Positions 31,523 through 40,501 of a DNA stretch of 64,000 bases are shown here, one piece after another. Source of the DNA: Hyphomonadaceae bacterium (GTDB lineage: Bacteria > Pseudomonadota > Alphaproteobacteria > Caulobacterales > Aquidulcibacteraceae); assembly GCA_016791425.1 (NCBI GenBank), contig JAEUMQ010000020.1:186001-250000 (forward strand). The letters run 5' to 3'. Position numbers and translations under genes: made by a program. Positions within the stretch are counted from its first letter, which is position 1. Each line of letters starts with the position of its first letter. Under the pieces are notes generated by a model. That model saw nothing but the letters and a program-made list of their open reading frames with translations, was not told the origin of the DNA and searched no databases.

Positions 31523-33361
31523 ATGCGTCTTTTCCTCGCCGCCTTCGCCGCGTGCCTCGCGCTTTGGTGCGAGCCCGCCGAAGCCAAGCGCATCGCGCTG
31601 GTCATCGCCAACGCCGCCTATCGCAACGTCGATGCGCTCGCCACGCCGGAGGCCGACGGCCGTCTCGTCGCCGACGCGCTCGCCGCAGCCGGCTTTGACG
31701 TCCAGCTCGGCCTCAATCTCAACAAGAGCGCGATGGAGGCCGCGATCCAGGAATTCGCCATCGACGCGTCCCAGGCCGATGTTGCGGTGGTGTACTATGC
31801 CGGGCACGGCATGGAGGGCGATGGCGCCAATTGGCTCATCCCGGTGGATGCGAACATCAACGCCGCCGCCGATGTCGCGCGCAGCGGCGTTCCCTTCGAG
31901 CTCATCGCGCGCAGCCTCGCCGGCGCGACCGTGAAGATCGTCGCGCTCGATGCCTGCCGGGACAATCCCTTCGCCGCGCGCCTGCGCAACACGGCGGGCA
32001 TCATCAATCGCGGCCTCGGCGAAGTGGAGCTCGACGGCTATGTCGTCATGTATTCCGCCGCCGCCGGCGCCGTCGCGCAGGACGGCGTGACCAATTCGCC
32101 GTTCGCGCAGACCTTCGCGCGCTGGATCGGCGTTGAGAACACCGATCTGCGCCTGCTCGGCGGCAACATCCGCGACGACGTCATCGCCGCCACCGCGGGC
32201 GCCCAGCGGCCGTTCATCTCCGCGAGCCTTCCGGGCGGCGCGACCACGCTCGCCGCCGCGCCGCGCGGCCAGGTTCGCGGCGCCGCAACGACGCGCACCC
32301 GCGCGCCGCGCAATTTCGATTTCGTCCGCACGCTGCGCGATCCCGCCTGTGTCGCGACGGACTCCGTTTCCTGCGCCACGGAAGCCTTCTTCGTTGCCGA
32401 TAATCGCCCCGTGACGATCGACGATGATGCCCGCATGCGCATCTGGGACGCCGCCGCCCAGCGGGTCACGCGAACCGACCGCGTTCCGCGCAGCCAGTAT
32501 GAATCGCGCGGCATCGCCTACGGGCCGGGCGCCCCCGCCATCATCCTCACGCTGCACGAGGACATCGTCGCCGTCCCGCTCGGGCAGGGCGCGGCCGCCA
32601 CCCATCGCATCGAACACGGCGACAATCCGAGCTTCCTCTTCGCCGCCGGCGGGATCGCGACCTTCGCCTATCCCGTCCCTTGCGCGTTCGGTTTCGTCGA
32701 TCTCGCCAGTTTCACGCGCACGGGACGCATCCCATGGAGCGCGGGGTGCATGGGCGGTGAGGTCGATTGGGCTTTCCAGGATCCATCCTCCAGCCGCTTC
32801 GTCGCCTCCGTGCTGACCATCCGCCGCGCGCAGCCGTCGCGCTTGCGAGAAGTCGTGGTCGGCGATTATCGCGCGCGCACGATCCTCTGCCGCATCGCCG
32901 GCGCCGCCAACGACGCCGCGTTCGACGCCGCCGGCGATCTCTATGTCGGGCTCAACGACGGCTCGGTCGTCCGCTACGACCGCGCCTGCCGCGCCAAGCA
33001 GACATACCGTTTGCATCCATCCGCCATCGGCCAGCTTGGCGCGCTTGCTAACGGCCGCATGATCTCGCGCTCCGTCGATGGCGCGATCCGGATCTGGTCA
33101 GCGGCCAGCGGCCGCGTCGAGCGCGAAACCGAGCTCGGCCGCGATGCAAGCATCCTCTCCGCCGAAGGCGCCGGCGCTGCTATCCTCGTTCTCAGCGGCG
33201 ATCGGCGTCTGCACATCTGGGCCGGCGAGGCGCGCCTGCCGCCTTACGTAGGCCCGCCCGGACCGATCTGCGCCGGCGCTCTCTCTCCCGACGCCAACAC
33301 GCTCTACGCGCTCAAGTGTGAAGGCAATGTCGAGCTCTGGCGCCGTCAGCGTCTCAATTAG
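31523..33361 (+). CDS. Exported orthocaspase paralogue with propeller-like C-terminus
   Basis: A 612-aa paralogue of the divergent neighbour with the same layout: a signal peptide (residues 1-21), a caspase domain (about 22-230) with His95 in YYAGHGMEGDG and Cys145 in VALDACRDNPF, then WD-like repeats (MRIWDAAAQR, IRIWSAASGR, LHIWAGEARL, VELWRRQ). The ATG at 31523 follows an AAGGAG ribosome binding site by eight bases, so it is preferred to an earlier in-frame ATG at 31505. The two proteins share the region after the dyad (NRGLGEVELDGYV) closely, so both arose by duplication. The 3' end overlaps a convergent lipoprotein gene by 4 bp. Confidence 0.88.
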   Translation: MRLFLAAFAACLALWCEPAEAKRIALVIANAAYRNVDALATPEADGRLVADALAAAGFDVQLGLNLNKSAMEAAIQEFAIDASQADVAVVYYAGHGMEGDGANWLIPVDANINAAADVARSGVPFELIARSLAGATVKIVALDACRDNPFAARLRNTAGIINRGLGEVELDGYVVMYSAAAGAVAQDGVTNSPFAQTFARWIGVENTDLRLLGGNIRDDVIAATAGAQRPFISASLPGGATTLAAAPRGQVRGAATTRTRAPRNFDFVRTLRDPACVATDSVSCATEAFFVADNRPVTIDDDARMRIWDAAAQRVTRTDRVPRSQYESRGIAYGPGAPAIILTLHEDIVAVPLGQGAAATHRIEHGDNPSFLFAAGGIATFAYPVPCAFGFVDLASFTRTGRIPWSAGCMGGEVDWAFQDPSSSRFVASVLTIRRAQPSRLREVVVGDYRARTILCRIAGAANDAAFDAAGDLYVGLNDGSVVRYDRACRAKQTYRLHPSAIGQLGALANGRMISRSVDGAIRIWSAASGRVERETELGRDASILSAEGAGAAILVLSGDRRLHIWAGEARLPPYVGPPGPICAGALSPDANTLYALKCEGNVELWRRQRLN

Positions 33362-33822
33362 CGCGTCCGCACGAGCACGCGTTCCGTGCGGATGGTCCGC
33401 GAGCCGTCCGTGTACGCATCGCGCAGCACTAGTCGGTCGCCTTTAAGCGAGAAGCTGCGTGTCTGGTCCGTGCCGATGAAGGAGGCAATGTTCCCGCCTT
33501 CGACATGAATCGTCCAGCTGCGCTTCGTCCAGTCCACGCTGTAGGCGCCGAAATAGGAGCAATACCAGTCAGGGACGCAGGCGTCCGGGTCTGGGTCCGC
33601 GACCTCTCCGGCCGCGCCCGGCGGATTGCGCATGATGTTCACCGATGCGCGCCCATCCGCGCTGAATACGAACAACCCGACCGGATGCGCGCCGAACGCC
33701 TCGATCGGCGCCTCGCCGTCCGGCGTATCGACATACCGTTCCAGCCGCCACGCGCCCACCAGGCTAGGCTCGTGCGCGCACCCCATCAGCGCACACGCCA
33801 TCAAAGCCGCCGCTATCCGCAT
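33358..33822 (-). CDS. Lipocalin-like lipoprotein
   Basis: A 154-aa precursor with a lipobox (ALMGC, Cys15) and a small beta-rich domain starting LVGAWRLERYVDTPDGEAP, which matches the lipocalin-like domain family (GTWRL...G). It is probably anchored to a membrane facing the periplasm. The ligand is unknown. The 3' end overlaps the convergent orthocaspase gene by 4 bp, so the three genes are tightly packed. Confidence 0.75.
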   Translation of the reverse strand: MRIAAALMACALMGCAHEPSLVGAWRLERYVDTPDGEAPIEAFGAHPVGLFVFSADGRASVNIMRNPPGAAGEVADPDPDACVPDWYCSYFGAYSVDWTKRSWTIHVEGGNIASFIGTDQTRSFSLKGDRLVLRDAYTDGSRTIRTERVLVRTR

Positions 33823-33887
33823 GCGGCTCTCCTACGTGCTCTGAAGGCGGGTGGGCAAGAGCGCCCGCGCGGTCTAAACCGCGCCCC

Positions 33888-34700
33888 ATGACCAGCTCAC
33901 CGACCAGCTTCCTCACTCTCGCGCGCGACGGCGCCGTCGCCACCCTCACGATCAATCGCCCCGACGCCATGAACGCGCTCGGCGAGGACGGCGACGGCGC
34001 CGCCTTCGAAGCGATCTGCCGCGAGATCAACGCCGACCGCGCGCTCCGCTGCGTCATCCTAACGGGCGCCGGCCGCGCCTTCTCCGCCGGCGGCAACGTC
34101 AAGGCCATGCGCGATCGCACCGGCGCCTTCGCCGGCGCCCCCGCCGACATCCGCGAAGCCTACCGCGGCAATATCCACCGCATCGTCCGCTCGCTCTACG
34201 GCCTGGAAATTCCGAGCATCGCCGCCGTGAACGGTCCGGCCATCGGCCTCGGCTGCGACGTCGCCTGCATGGCCGACATCCGCGTCGCCTCCGAGACCGC
34301 CAAGTTCGGCGTCACCTTCCTCAAGCTCGGCCTCATCCCCGGCGACGGCGGCGCCTGGCTCCTTCCGCGCACGATCGGCATGAGCCGCGCCGCTGAGCTC
34401 CTCTTCACCGGCGAGGTTATCGACGCCCAGACCGCCGAACGCTGGGGCCTCGTGTCCCGCGTCGTCTCCGCCGAGGCGCTGCTGCAGGAGACCCGCACGC
34501 TTGCCCACCGCATCGCCGAGCAGCCGCCGCAGGCGCTCCGCCTCGCCAAGACGCTCCTGCGCCAGGGCCAGACCGCCAGCTACGAGACGCTGATGGAATT
34601 CTCCGCCGCTAGCCAGGCCCTCATGCACCACACCCGCGACCACGAAGAGGGCGTCGCCGCGCTCCTGGAGAAGCGTCCCGCGTCCTTCACCGGGCAGTGA
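33888..34700 (+). CDS. Enoyl-CoA hydratase/isomerase family protein
   Basis: A 270-aa crotonase-fold enzyme. Features are LTINRPDAMNALGE at the N-terminus, the first oxyanion motif LTGAGRAFSAGGNVKAM (residues about 58-74) and the second in AAVNGPAIGLGCDVACMADI. LGLIPGDGGAWLLPRTIG is conserved in the family. Expected catalytic Glu positions fall in the segments FLKLGLIPGDGG and RAAELLFTGEVI, but Gly/Asp sits where classical hydratases have Glu, so the reaction (hydratase, isomerase or dehydratase) is open. It probably acts in fatty-acid or aromatic catabolism. Confidence 0.9.
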   Translation: MTSSPTSFLTLARDGAVATLTINRPDAMNALGEDGDGAAFEAICREINADRALRCVILTGAGRAFSAGGNVKAMRDRTGAFAGAPADIREAYRGNIHRIVRSLYGLEIPSIAAVNGPAIGLGCDVACMADIRVASETAKFGVTFLKLGLIPGDGGAWLLPRTIGMSRAAELLFTGEVIDAQTAERWGLVSRVVSAEALLQETRTLAHRIAEQPPQALRLAKTLLRQGQTASYETLMEFSAASQALMHHTRDHEEGVAALLEKRPASFTGQ

Positions 34701-34741
34701 GGGCCTTGCGTTCGCCCCATTTGCCGCAGAGACGGCAGCCC

Positions 34742-35266
34742 ATGCGCTTTCTCGCCGTCCTGACCCTCGCCTTGGCTCTGGCCGCCTGCGGCCGGCCGAC
34801 GGGCTCCTCGAAAGCCCCGGAGGCCGCGCCGCCGCCCGCGCCAGTCGCCTGCAACGACGTCGCGATCAATCCCGCCGCGCCGGCGCGCATTGTCGCCGCC
34901 GCGGCCGCCGCGGAGAGCTTGCTGGGCGGCCCAATGGCGCCCGGCCTCTACGATCTGTCCTCCATCGAACCCCGCGACGGCGCGCCCGCGCCCGCCGCCG
35001 ACATGTGGGAGACCATCCGCGTGCGCGACACCGAGGCGGGAATCGTGCTCGAAGCGGCGATCGTCACGGGCGCGGCGGGCAATCCGCCGCTGCGCGTCAA
35101 TTCGACCTTGGTGGAGGGCCCGCCGACGGAACTGGTGCGCACGTGTGGGCCAAACCTCAGGCGCGCTGTGAGCTATGCGGCGTCCGCGAACGGATTTGCC
35201 CTGCTGCTGCCGGGCGAAGGAGACGTCGGCAAGGTGCTCTACACCTTCGCGCGCCGCGCGAGCTGA
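34742..35266 (+). CDS. Putative lipoprotein, unknown function
   Basis: A 174-aa precursor with a signal peptide and lipobox (LALALAACGR, Cys at residue 16). The mature part is Ala/Pro-rich at first, then a small domain with no family I recognise (LYDLSSIEPRDG, MWETIRVRDTEAG). I choose the ATG at 34742 because it gives the N-terminal signal sequence. It is separated from the next lipoprotein gene by 27 bases and they may be co-transcribed. Confidence 0.7.
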   Translation: MRFLAVLTLALALAACGRPTGSSKAPEAAPPPAPVACNDVAINPAAPARIVAAAAAAESLLGGPMAPGLYDLSSIEPRDGAPAPAADMWETIRVRDTEAGIVLEAAIVTGAAGNPPLRVNSTLVEGPPTELVRTCGPNLRRAVSYAASANGFALLLPGEGDVGKVLYTFARRAS

Positions 35267-35293
35267 GATTCTTACTCAAAAAGGAGGGACAAC

Positions 35294-35746
35294 ATGCGTC
35301 GTTTGCTCATCGCCATGGGCGCGCTCGTCGCGCTCAGCGCCTGCGCTTCGAGCGGCCCGACGAGCGCGGGCTCCGCCGGCACGTGGAACTTCACCTACGA
35401 TTCCGCCACCGGCGTCGCGCGCGCCGCACAATCGGACGCCGGCGCCACCATCCAATGCCAGGCGCCGAACGGCGACATGCTGCTGGTGGATTCCGTGCTC
35501 GGCGGCCGCGGCGTGACGAGCGCGGAGTTCAAGATCGGCCAGCACCCGATCACCGTGCCGGCCCAATCGAACGGCCGTCAGCTGACCATTCGCCTGCCGC
35601 GTCGTCCGCCCAATCTCGGCGCCTACGCGCACCTTTCGCAGGAGCCGGTGTCCGTCACCGCGGGCGGCCGCACCCACGCCTACGCGCCCGACGCCGTCCA
35701 GAAGATCGCCCAGGTCGCCAACGCCTGCTGGCCAAGCGGCAGCTAG
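35294..35746 (+). CDS. Putative lipoprotein, unknown function
   Basis: A 150-aa precursor with lipobox ALSAC (Cys17) after a typical signal sequence. The mature protein begins with a Ser/Gly-rich linker and has a beta-rich look (TWNFTYDSATGVARAAQSDA). No known family. The ATG has a strong AAAGGAGGGA ribosome binding site. It converges on the DUF2339 gene with a gap of ten bases. Confidence 0.75.
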   Translation: MRRLLIAMGALVALSACASSGPTSAGSAGTWNFTYDSATGVARAAQSDAGATIQCQAPNGDMLLVDSVLGGRGVTSAEFKIGQHPITVPAQSNGRQLTIRLPRRPPNLGAYAHLSQEPVSVTAGGRTHAYAPDAVQKIAQVANACWPSGS

Positions 35747-35756
35747 CGCGATCGCG

Positions 35757-37856
35757 TCACGCGCTCGCCGCCAGCTTCCGCATCATGTTCCACAACGCCG
35801 GCCGCGCCTCGTTCGCCGCGGTCGGCGTTTGCATCTTCGCAGGCGCGCGCGCCTTGCGCGGAACCGACAGCGCCGCGACCGCCAGCGCCAGGATCACCAG
35901 CGAGGCCGCGCGCCATCCATCCGCGGGCTGATGGATATCGACGATCGCGACCTTGGCGATGATCGTCGCGACCACGCCCCAAGTCGCCAGCCGCTCCGTG
36001 CGGTCGAGCAAGCCGCGCGCACGCAAGAGCCCCAGCGCCGCGATCAGCAAGAGCGCCGAGAGCGCGACGTTCTCCGCGCCGAACACGCCCCAGCCCCAGA
36101 TTTCGCCGAGGTTCTGCGCACCGTGGAAGTCGCGCCGGATCTCAAGCCCCGCCCAGGTCAGCACCAGAGCGCCGGCCGCGCAGAGCGCGAGGACGCTGAG
36201 CCATTCCGCGCCGCGCTTTTGCGCCAGCCACGCCAGCGCCGCAACGGCGATGGCCGGCGCCAGGAAGCCGATCGCGAGCGTGTTGAACGTCGCTGGCCCC
36301 AGCACCGCGGCCGGATAGAGCCCCCACCACGGATTGACCCAGCCATAGACGCCGAACGTCGCGGCCGCGAGCCCGAGCGCGAGCAAGGTCCGCGCCGCCA
36401 CGCGCCGCACGCCGCGCGCGCCGACATCGGGGCACAGCATCAGCAGGAACGCGCCCCCGAGCCAGATCGCCGCGTGCGCGCCCGCTTCGGCAAAGCCGAG
36501 GAAAGTGGACGCCGGAACGCCCCCCGTTCCGATCCAGCGCACAATTCCCGCGAGCGCGGCCGCGCCGAAGACCAGCGCCAGCGCCTCGAAGATCGCGTGC
36601 AGCACCGGCGCCGGGGTTCTGCCTTCGCGCGCCGCGAACGCCGCCATGAGCGCCGGCACGCCGAGCGCGAGCGCCACGAACGCGAGCGCCGGCGCGCCTT
36701 CCACGCCGTGCAGCAGCATCCAGGTTGAGCGGCACGCCTGTACGACCGCCGCGACCATCAGCGCCGCAGCCGCCATCGGCCACAAGCGATGGGGCGTGTA
36801 CTGATGAAGTCGCGCGAACGCCATGGCCCCGGCCGAGAGCGCCGCCGCGCTCCACACCACGCCGAGGCCCACAACAGCCGCCGCGATCAAGCCGAACACG
36901 AGGCCCGCTCCGACGGGCGCGATCGCGAAGGAAAGCGCCTTCAGATCCTTGAGGCGCCGCGCGCAGAGCAATAGCACGCCTGCCTGCAGCGCGCCCGCGC
37001 CGAGGAAGGCGAGCGCTTCGCCCGCGCGTCCGCCCGATCCGATGGTCGGTCCGATGCCGGCATTGTAGAGCACGCCGACCGCAAGCAGCGGCGAGATCGC
37101 GCCGAGCGCCGCAACCATCATTCCCGCGCGCCCGAGCATGGGCAGCGCGATCGCCTCGATCGCGAAGAACACCGCGGCGAAAAGCACGAAAGCCGGCATC
37201 AGCCACGGCTGCGCCGCGCCTTGCCCGCTGAGCACGTAAAGTCCCACGCAGGCGATCAGCCAACCGACCCCCGTCGCCGGCTCGAGCTTCCGCAGCGCGC
37301 CCCCCGCAACCGCCGCGATAACCGCCGCGAGCGCGAGCGCAGCGCCGAACGGCCCTGCCGCCTGGTCTCCGAACGCGGCGTACGCCGCGATGAGCCCGGC
37401 GCCGGTGAACATGATGCTTCCCGCCGCCGGTTGGCGCCGGATGAGCCAAATGCCGGCCATCGCGATCACGAAGAGGAAAACGGCCGGCCACGCCCCTTCC
37501 GGCTCCACCAGCCAGCGCTCGCTCGCCAGCGCGGCCCAGCCGATCGCGCCGAGCGCGCCGAACCAGCCCGCCGGCTTCCAGGCGAAGTGCGAGGCGGCGA
37601 ACACCGCGCCGATCGCGAGCACCATGGAAATCCACATCAGCCCTGAGGCGGTGCCGCCTGTGAATATCTCCAGCGAGGGCGCAGCAACCGCGACGAACGC
37701 GCCAACCCAGGCGAGACGTCTAAGTCCGTGCTTTTCGGCCGAAAGATCGCCAGGCGTGACGACATCGACGAGCAGCAGCGGCTCGCGGCGTTTCAGATCA
37801 CGCGCCGTCAGCGCGGGAATCCTTTGAACTGGGGCGTTCACGGTTTGCGCTCCCAT
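35757..37856 (-). CDS. DUF2339-type large multi-pass membrane protein
   Basis: A 699-aa protein made almost wholly of hydrophobic helices (about 20), with few loops, as in DUF2339 proteins. The N-terminal 50 residues are cytoplasmic and carry TARDLKRREPLLLVD. Conserved-looking C-terminal segments are LGFAEAGAHAAIWL, YGWVNPWWGL and KVAIVDIHQPADGWRAAS. The function of this family is unknown. The ATG at 37856 leaves 245 non-coding bases upstream. No partner genes are evident. Confidence 0.8.
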   Translation of the reverse strand: MGAQTVNAPVQRIPALTARDLKRREPLLLVDVVTPGDLSAEKHGLRRLAWVGAFVAVAAPSLEIFTGGTASGLMWISMVLAIGAVFAASHFAWKPAGWFGALGAIGWAALASERWLVEPEGAWPAVFLFVIAMAGIWLIRRQPAAGSIMFTGAGLIAAYAAFGDQAAGPFGAALALAAVIAAVAGGALRKLEPATGVGWLIACVGLYVLSGQGAAQPWLMPAFVLFAAVFFAIEAIALPMLGRAGMMVAALGAISPLLAVGVLYNAGIGPTIGSGGRAGEALAFLGAGALQAGVLLLCARRLKDLKALSFAIAPVGAGLVFGLIAAAVVGLGVVWSAAALSAGAMAFARLHQYTPHRLWPMAAAALMVAAVVQACRSTWMLLHGVEGAPALAFVALALGVPALMAAFAAREGRTPAPVLHAIFEALALVFGAAALAGIVRWIGTGGVPASTFLGFAEAGAHAAIWLGGAFLLMLCPDVGARGVRRVAARTLLALGLAAATFGVYGWVNPWWGLYPAAVLGPATFNTLAIGFLAPAIAVAALAWLAQKRGAEWLSVLALCAAGALVLTWAGLEIRRDFHGAQNLGEIWGWGVFGAENVALSALLLIAALGLLRARGLLDRTERLATWGVVATIIAKVAIVDIHQPADGWRAASLVILALAVAALSVPRKARAPAKMQTPTAANEARPALWNMMRKLAASA

Positions 37857-38101
37857 TGCGCCGGACCCGGCGGAACCGGGCAGGTGGTTGCTGTTTCATC
37901 CATGCGCTCGAACCCTCGAGTGGCGCAGATGCGACTGCGCGCCATCCACCATATTTGCCCATCCGTCCAGGGGCGATTCCGATCCCGAAAACGAGGCGCC
38001 GCGTGCGCTGCAGCGCGCGCGCATGGGTTAATTCTCGCCGCTCTCGCGAGACACGCGGAGATCACATCCGAATTCGGAGGTGCGTGAGCGCGTGACGGAG
38101 C

Positions 38102-38995
38102 CTATGTCGCGGCGATGCGCATGAACTTCAGCGCCTGTTCCCCGCCTGTTTCATAGGCCTGCTGCTGCGCCGGGTCTGCGATTTTCGCCCAATTGTCGCG
38201 CACATCCTCTGCGGACGCGTTCGCCAGATGCGCGCCTTCGGTCTCATAGAGCCGCGCGACCGAGAACACGCTTCCGCCCGCCGTGAGGATGGCGCCGTTC
38301 GGCGCCTCTTCGCTGACCAGATACATGACGCCCGGCGTGACGCGCGCCGGATCGAACCGCTCTTCCTGATCCGGCGGAATGATCCCCGCCGTCATCCGCG
38401 TCGCCGCCACGGGGCAGATCGCGTTGCAGCGGATGTTGTATTTCCCGCCTTCGATCTTCAGCGTCTGCATCAGCCCGACGAGCCCTGCCTTCGCGATCCC
38501 GTAATTCGCCTGCCCGAAATTGCCGTAGAGCCCGGTCGGCGAAGTCGTCACCACGATGCGCCCGTAAGTCTGCGTGCGCATGATCTCCCACGCCGCCTTG
38601 ATCGGCTTCACCGATCCCATCACGTGCACGTCGAGCACGGCCGCCACGTCGGCGATCTCCATCTTCGCGAAGCTCTTGTCCCTGAGGATGCCGGCGTTCG
38701 CCACGATGATGTCGATCCGCCCCCAGCGCGACATCGTCGTGCCGATCATGTTGGCGACGCCCGCATCGTCGGTCACCGACGCGCCGTCTGCGATCGCTTC
38801 CCCGCCAAGCGCCGCGATCTCCGCCACCACCTTCTGCGCCGCCGCAGAGGAGCCGCCGCTTCCATCCATCGCGCCGCCGAGATCGTTCACCACCACCTTC
38901 GCCCCGCGCCGCGCGAGCTCCAGCGCATGCGCGCGCCCCAGGCCCCCGCCGGCGCCCGTCACGATCGCCACTTTCCCGTCGAACCGGATGTCCAT
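38102..38995 (-). CDS. SDR oxidoreductase, (3R)-hydroxyacyl-CoA dehydrogenase (MFE-2-like)
   Basis: A 297-aa short-chain dehydrogenase. The NAD-binding motif TGAGGGLGRAHALELARRGA is at about residues 12-31, followed by VVNDLGGAMDGSGGSS, a segment typical of the dehydrogenase part of peroxisomal multifunctional enzyme type 2. The catalytic Tyr-Lys is in YGIAKAG, after TTSPTGLYGNFGQAN. It probably oxidises 3-hydroxyacyl-CoA in beta-oxidation, consistent with the acyl-CoA dehydrogenases and enoyl-CoA hydratase nearby. The ATG at 38995 is the family start; the extension to 39034 is not conserved. Confidence 0.9.
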   Translation of the reverse strand: MDIRFDGKVAIVTGAGGGLGRAHALELARRGAKVVVNDLGGAMDGSGGSSAAAQKVVAEIAALGGEAIADGASVTDDAGVANMIGTTMSRWGRIDIIVANAGILRDKSFAKMEIADVAAVLDVHVMGSVKPIKAAWEIMRTQTYGRIVVTTSPTGLYGNFGQANYGIAKAGLVGLMQTLKIEGGKYNIRCNAICPVAATRMTAGIIPPDQEERFDPARVTPGVMYLVSEEAPNGAILTAGGSVFSVARLYETEGAHLANASAEDVRDNWAKIADPAQQQAYETGGEQALKFMRIAAT

Positions 38996-39147
38996 GTCCT
39001 TCTCCGTTTCGCGCTTGATGTGACCCGCCCGCATCGCCCGTCAAGTCTGGCCGGGCCGCCGCCTTTTGAGGCGCGGGCGCTGCGAATGGCGCCAAAGCAT
39101 TGCCAGCCGTCGCGCGCACCCCTAGCTTCCCCGCCCGGGGGGCTCGG

Positions 39148-40434
39148 GTGGCTTATTCTCTCGACAACGCCCGACCGCTTCTGGCGGTCGCGCTCATTCT
39201 GTTGGTCGCCTGGCTTCTCTCCGAGGAGAAGCGACGCTTTCCCTTGAAGCTCACCATCGGCGCGCTCGCCGTGCAGGCGGGCCTCGTGCTCGCGCTCTTC
39301 GCGATCCCCAACTCGCAAGCTCTGCTCGCCGGCATCAATGCCGCCGTGGATGGCCTCGCCAGCGCCACCGACGAAGGCACGAAATTCGTCTTCGGCTATC
39401 TCGGCGGCGGCGATCAGCCGTTTGCGGCGCTTCCCGACGACGCTCCGCCGCCCTTCATCTTCGGCTTTCGCGTCCTGCCCCTTATTCTTGTCATCTCCGC
39501 GCTTTCAGCGCTGCTGTGGCACTGGAAGATCCTCAAATGGATCACACGCGGCTTCGGCTTCCTCTTCGAGAAGACGATGGGCCTCGGCGGCGCCTCCGCG
39601 CTTGCGGTGGCGGCGAACATTTTCATGGGCATGGTCGAGAGCCCGATCGTCATCCGCGCCTATCTCGACAAGCTCACCCGCGCCGAGCTCTTCCTGATGA
39701 TGGTTGTCGGTCTCGCCACGGTCGCTGGCTCCACCATGGTGGCGTACGCGATCATCCTGCAGCCCGTGCTGCCGAACGCCGCCGGCCATGTGCTCGTCGC
39801 TTCGATCATCTCCGCGCCCGCCGGCGTGCTCCTCGCGCGCATCATGATCCCCGAACAGCAAGGCGAGGGCGCCGGGTACGATTATTCCTCCGATCTCAAA
39901 TACGAGAACGCCACCGACGCCATCGCGCAGGGCGTTTCTTCCGGCGTGATGGTCGCGGTGAACGTCGCCTCGTTTCTGATCGTCTTCGTCGCGCTCGTTT
40001 GGATCGTGAACAATCTCCTGGGGCTTTTCCCGCCGCTGATCACCGGCGAGAAGCCGACGCTCCAGCTTCTGTTCGGTTATCTCTTCGCGCCGGTCGCCTG
40101 GCTCATCGGCGCGCCTTGGTCCGAAGCGGTTGCGGCCGGCAAGATCCTCGGCACGAAGCTCTTCCTCACCGAGTTCATCGCCTTCATCGATCTCGGCGCC
40201 ATCCCGGTCGATGCGATGAGCGAGCGCACGCGGATGATCCTAACTTATGCGATCTGCGGCTTCGCCAACATCGCCTCCATCGGCATCATGACCGGCGGCA
40301 TGACCGCGCTCATGCCCGAGCGCCGCCCCGAAATCCTCTCGCTCGCGTGGAAATCCCTCGCGCCCGGCTTCATGGCCACGCTCATGACCGCCGCCATCGT
40401 CGCCTCGCTCCCCGCCGGCCTCTTCGCAAAATAG
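39148..40434 (+). CDS. Concentrative nucleoside transporter (NupC/CNT family)
   Basis: A 428-aa H+ or Na+ coupled nucleoside importer. Family motifs are FIFGFRVLPLILVISALSAL, GLGGASALAVAANIFMGMVE (the GGAxSxxxAAN substrate region), ESPIVIRAYL and FGYLFAPVAWLIGAPWSEA, followed by GFANIASIGIMTGG. The GTG at 39148, preceded by a purine-rich GGGGGGC, gives the usual length; a TTG at 39100 is an alternative. It stands divergent from the SDR gene. Confidence 0.9.
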   Translation: MAYSLDNARPLLAVALILLVAWLLSEEKRRFPLKLTIGALAVQAGLVLALFAIPNSQALLAGINAAVDGLASATDEGTKFVFGYLGGGDQPFAALPDDAPPPFIFGFRVLPLILVISALSALLWHWKILKWITRGFGFLFEKTMGLGGASALAVAANIFMGMVESPIVIRAYLDKLTRAELFLMMVVGLATVAGSTMVAYAIILQPVLPNAAGHVLVASIISAPAGVLLARIMIPEQQGEGAGYDYSSDLKYENATDAIAQGVSSGVMVAVNVASFLIVFVALVWIVNNLLGLFPPLITGEKPTLQLLFGYLFAPVAWLIGAPWSEAVAAGKILGTKLFLTEFIAFIDLGAIPVDAMSERTRMILTYAICGFANIASIGIMTGGMTALMPERRPEILSLAWKSLAPGFMATLMTAAIVASLPAGLFAK

Positions 40435-40501
40435 AGGGTGAGGGGGGCCGTTCCCGCAACGTCACCGTTGCGCGCGTGGTTCAGCGCGTCACAATGTCCG
40501 C

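Noticed and set aside
30386..33016. An 876-codon open frame on the minus strand across both orthocaspase genes.
   Set aside because: Its translation is low-complexity Gly/Ala/Arg sequence, while both overlapping frames encode clear caspase domains.
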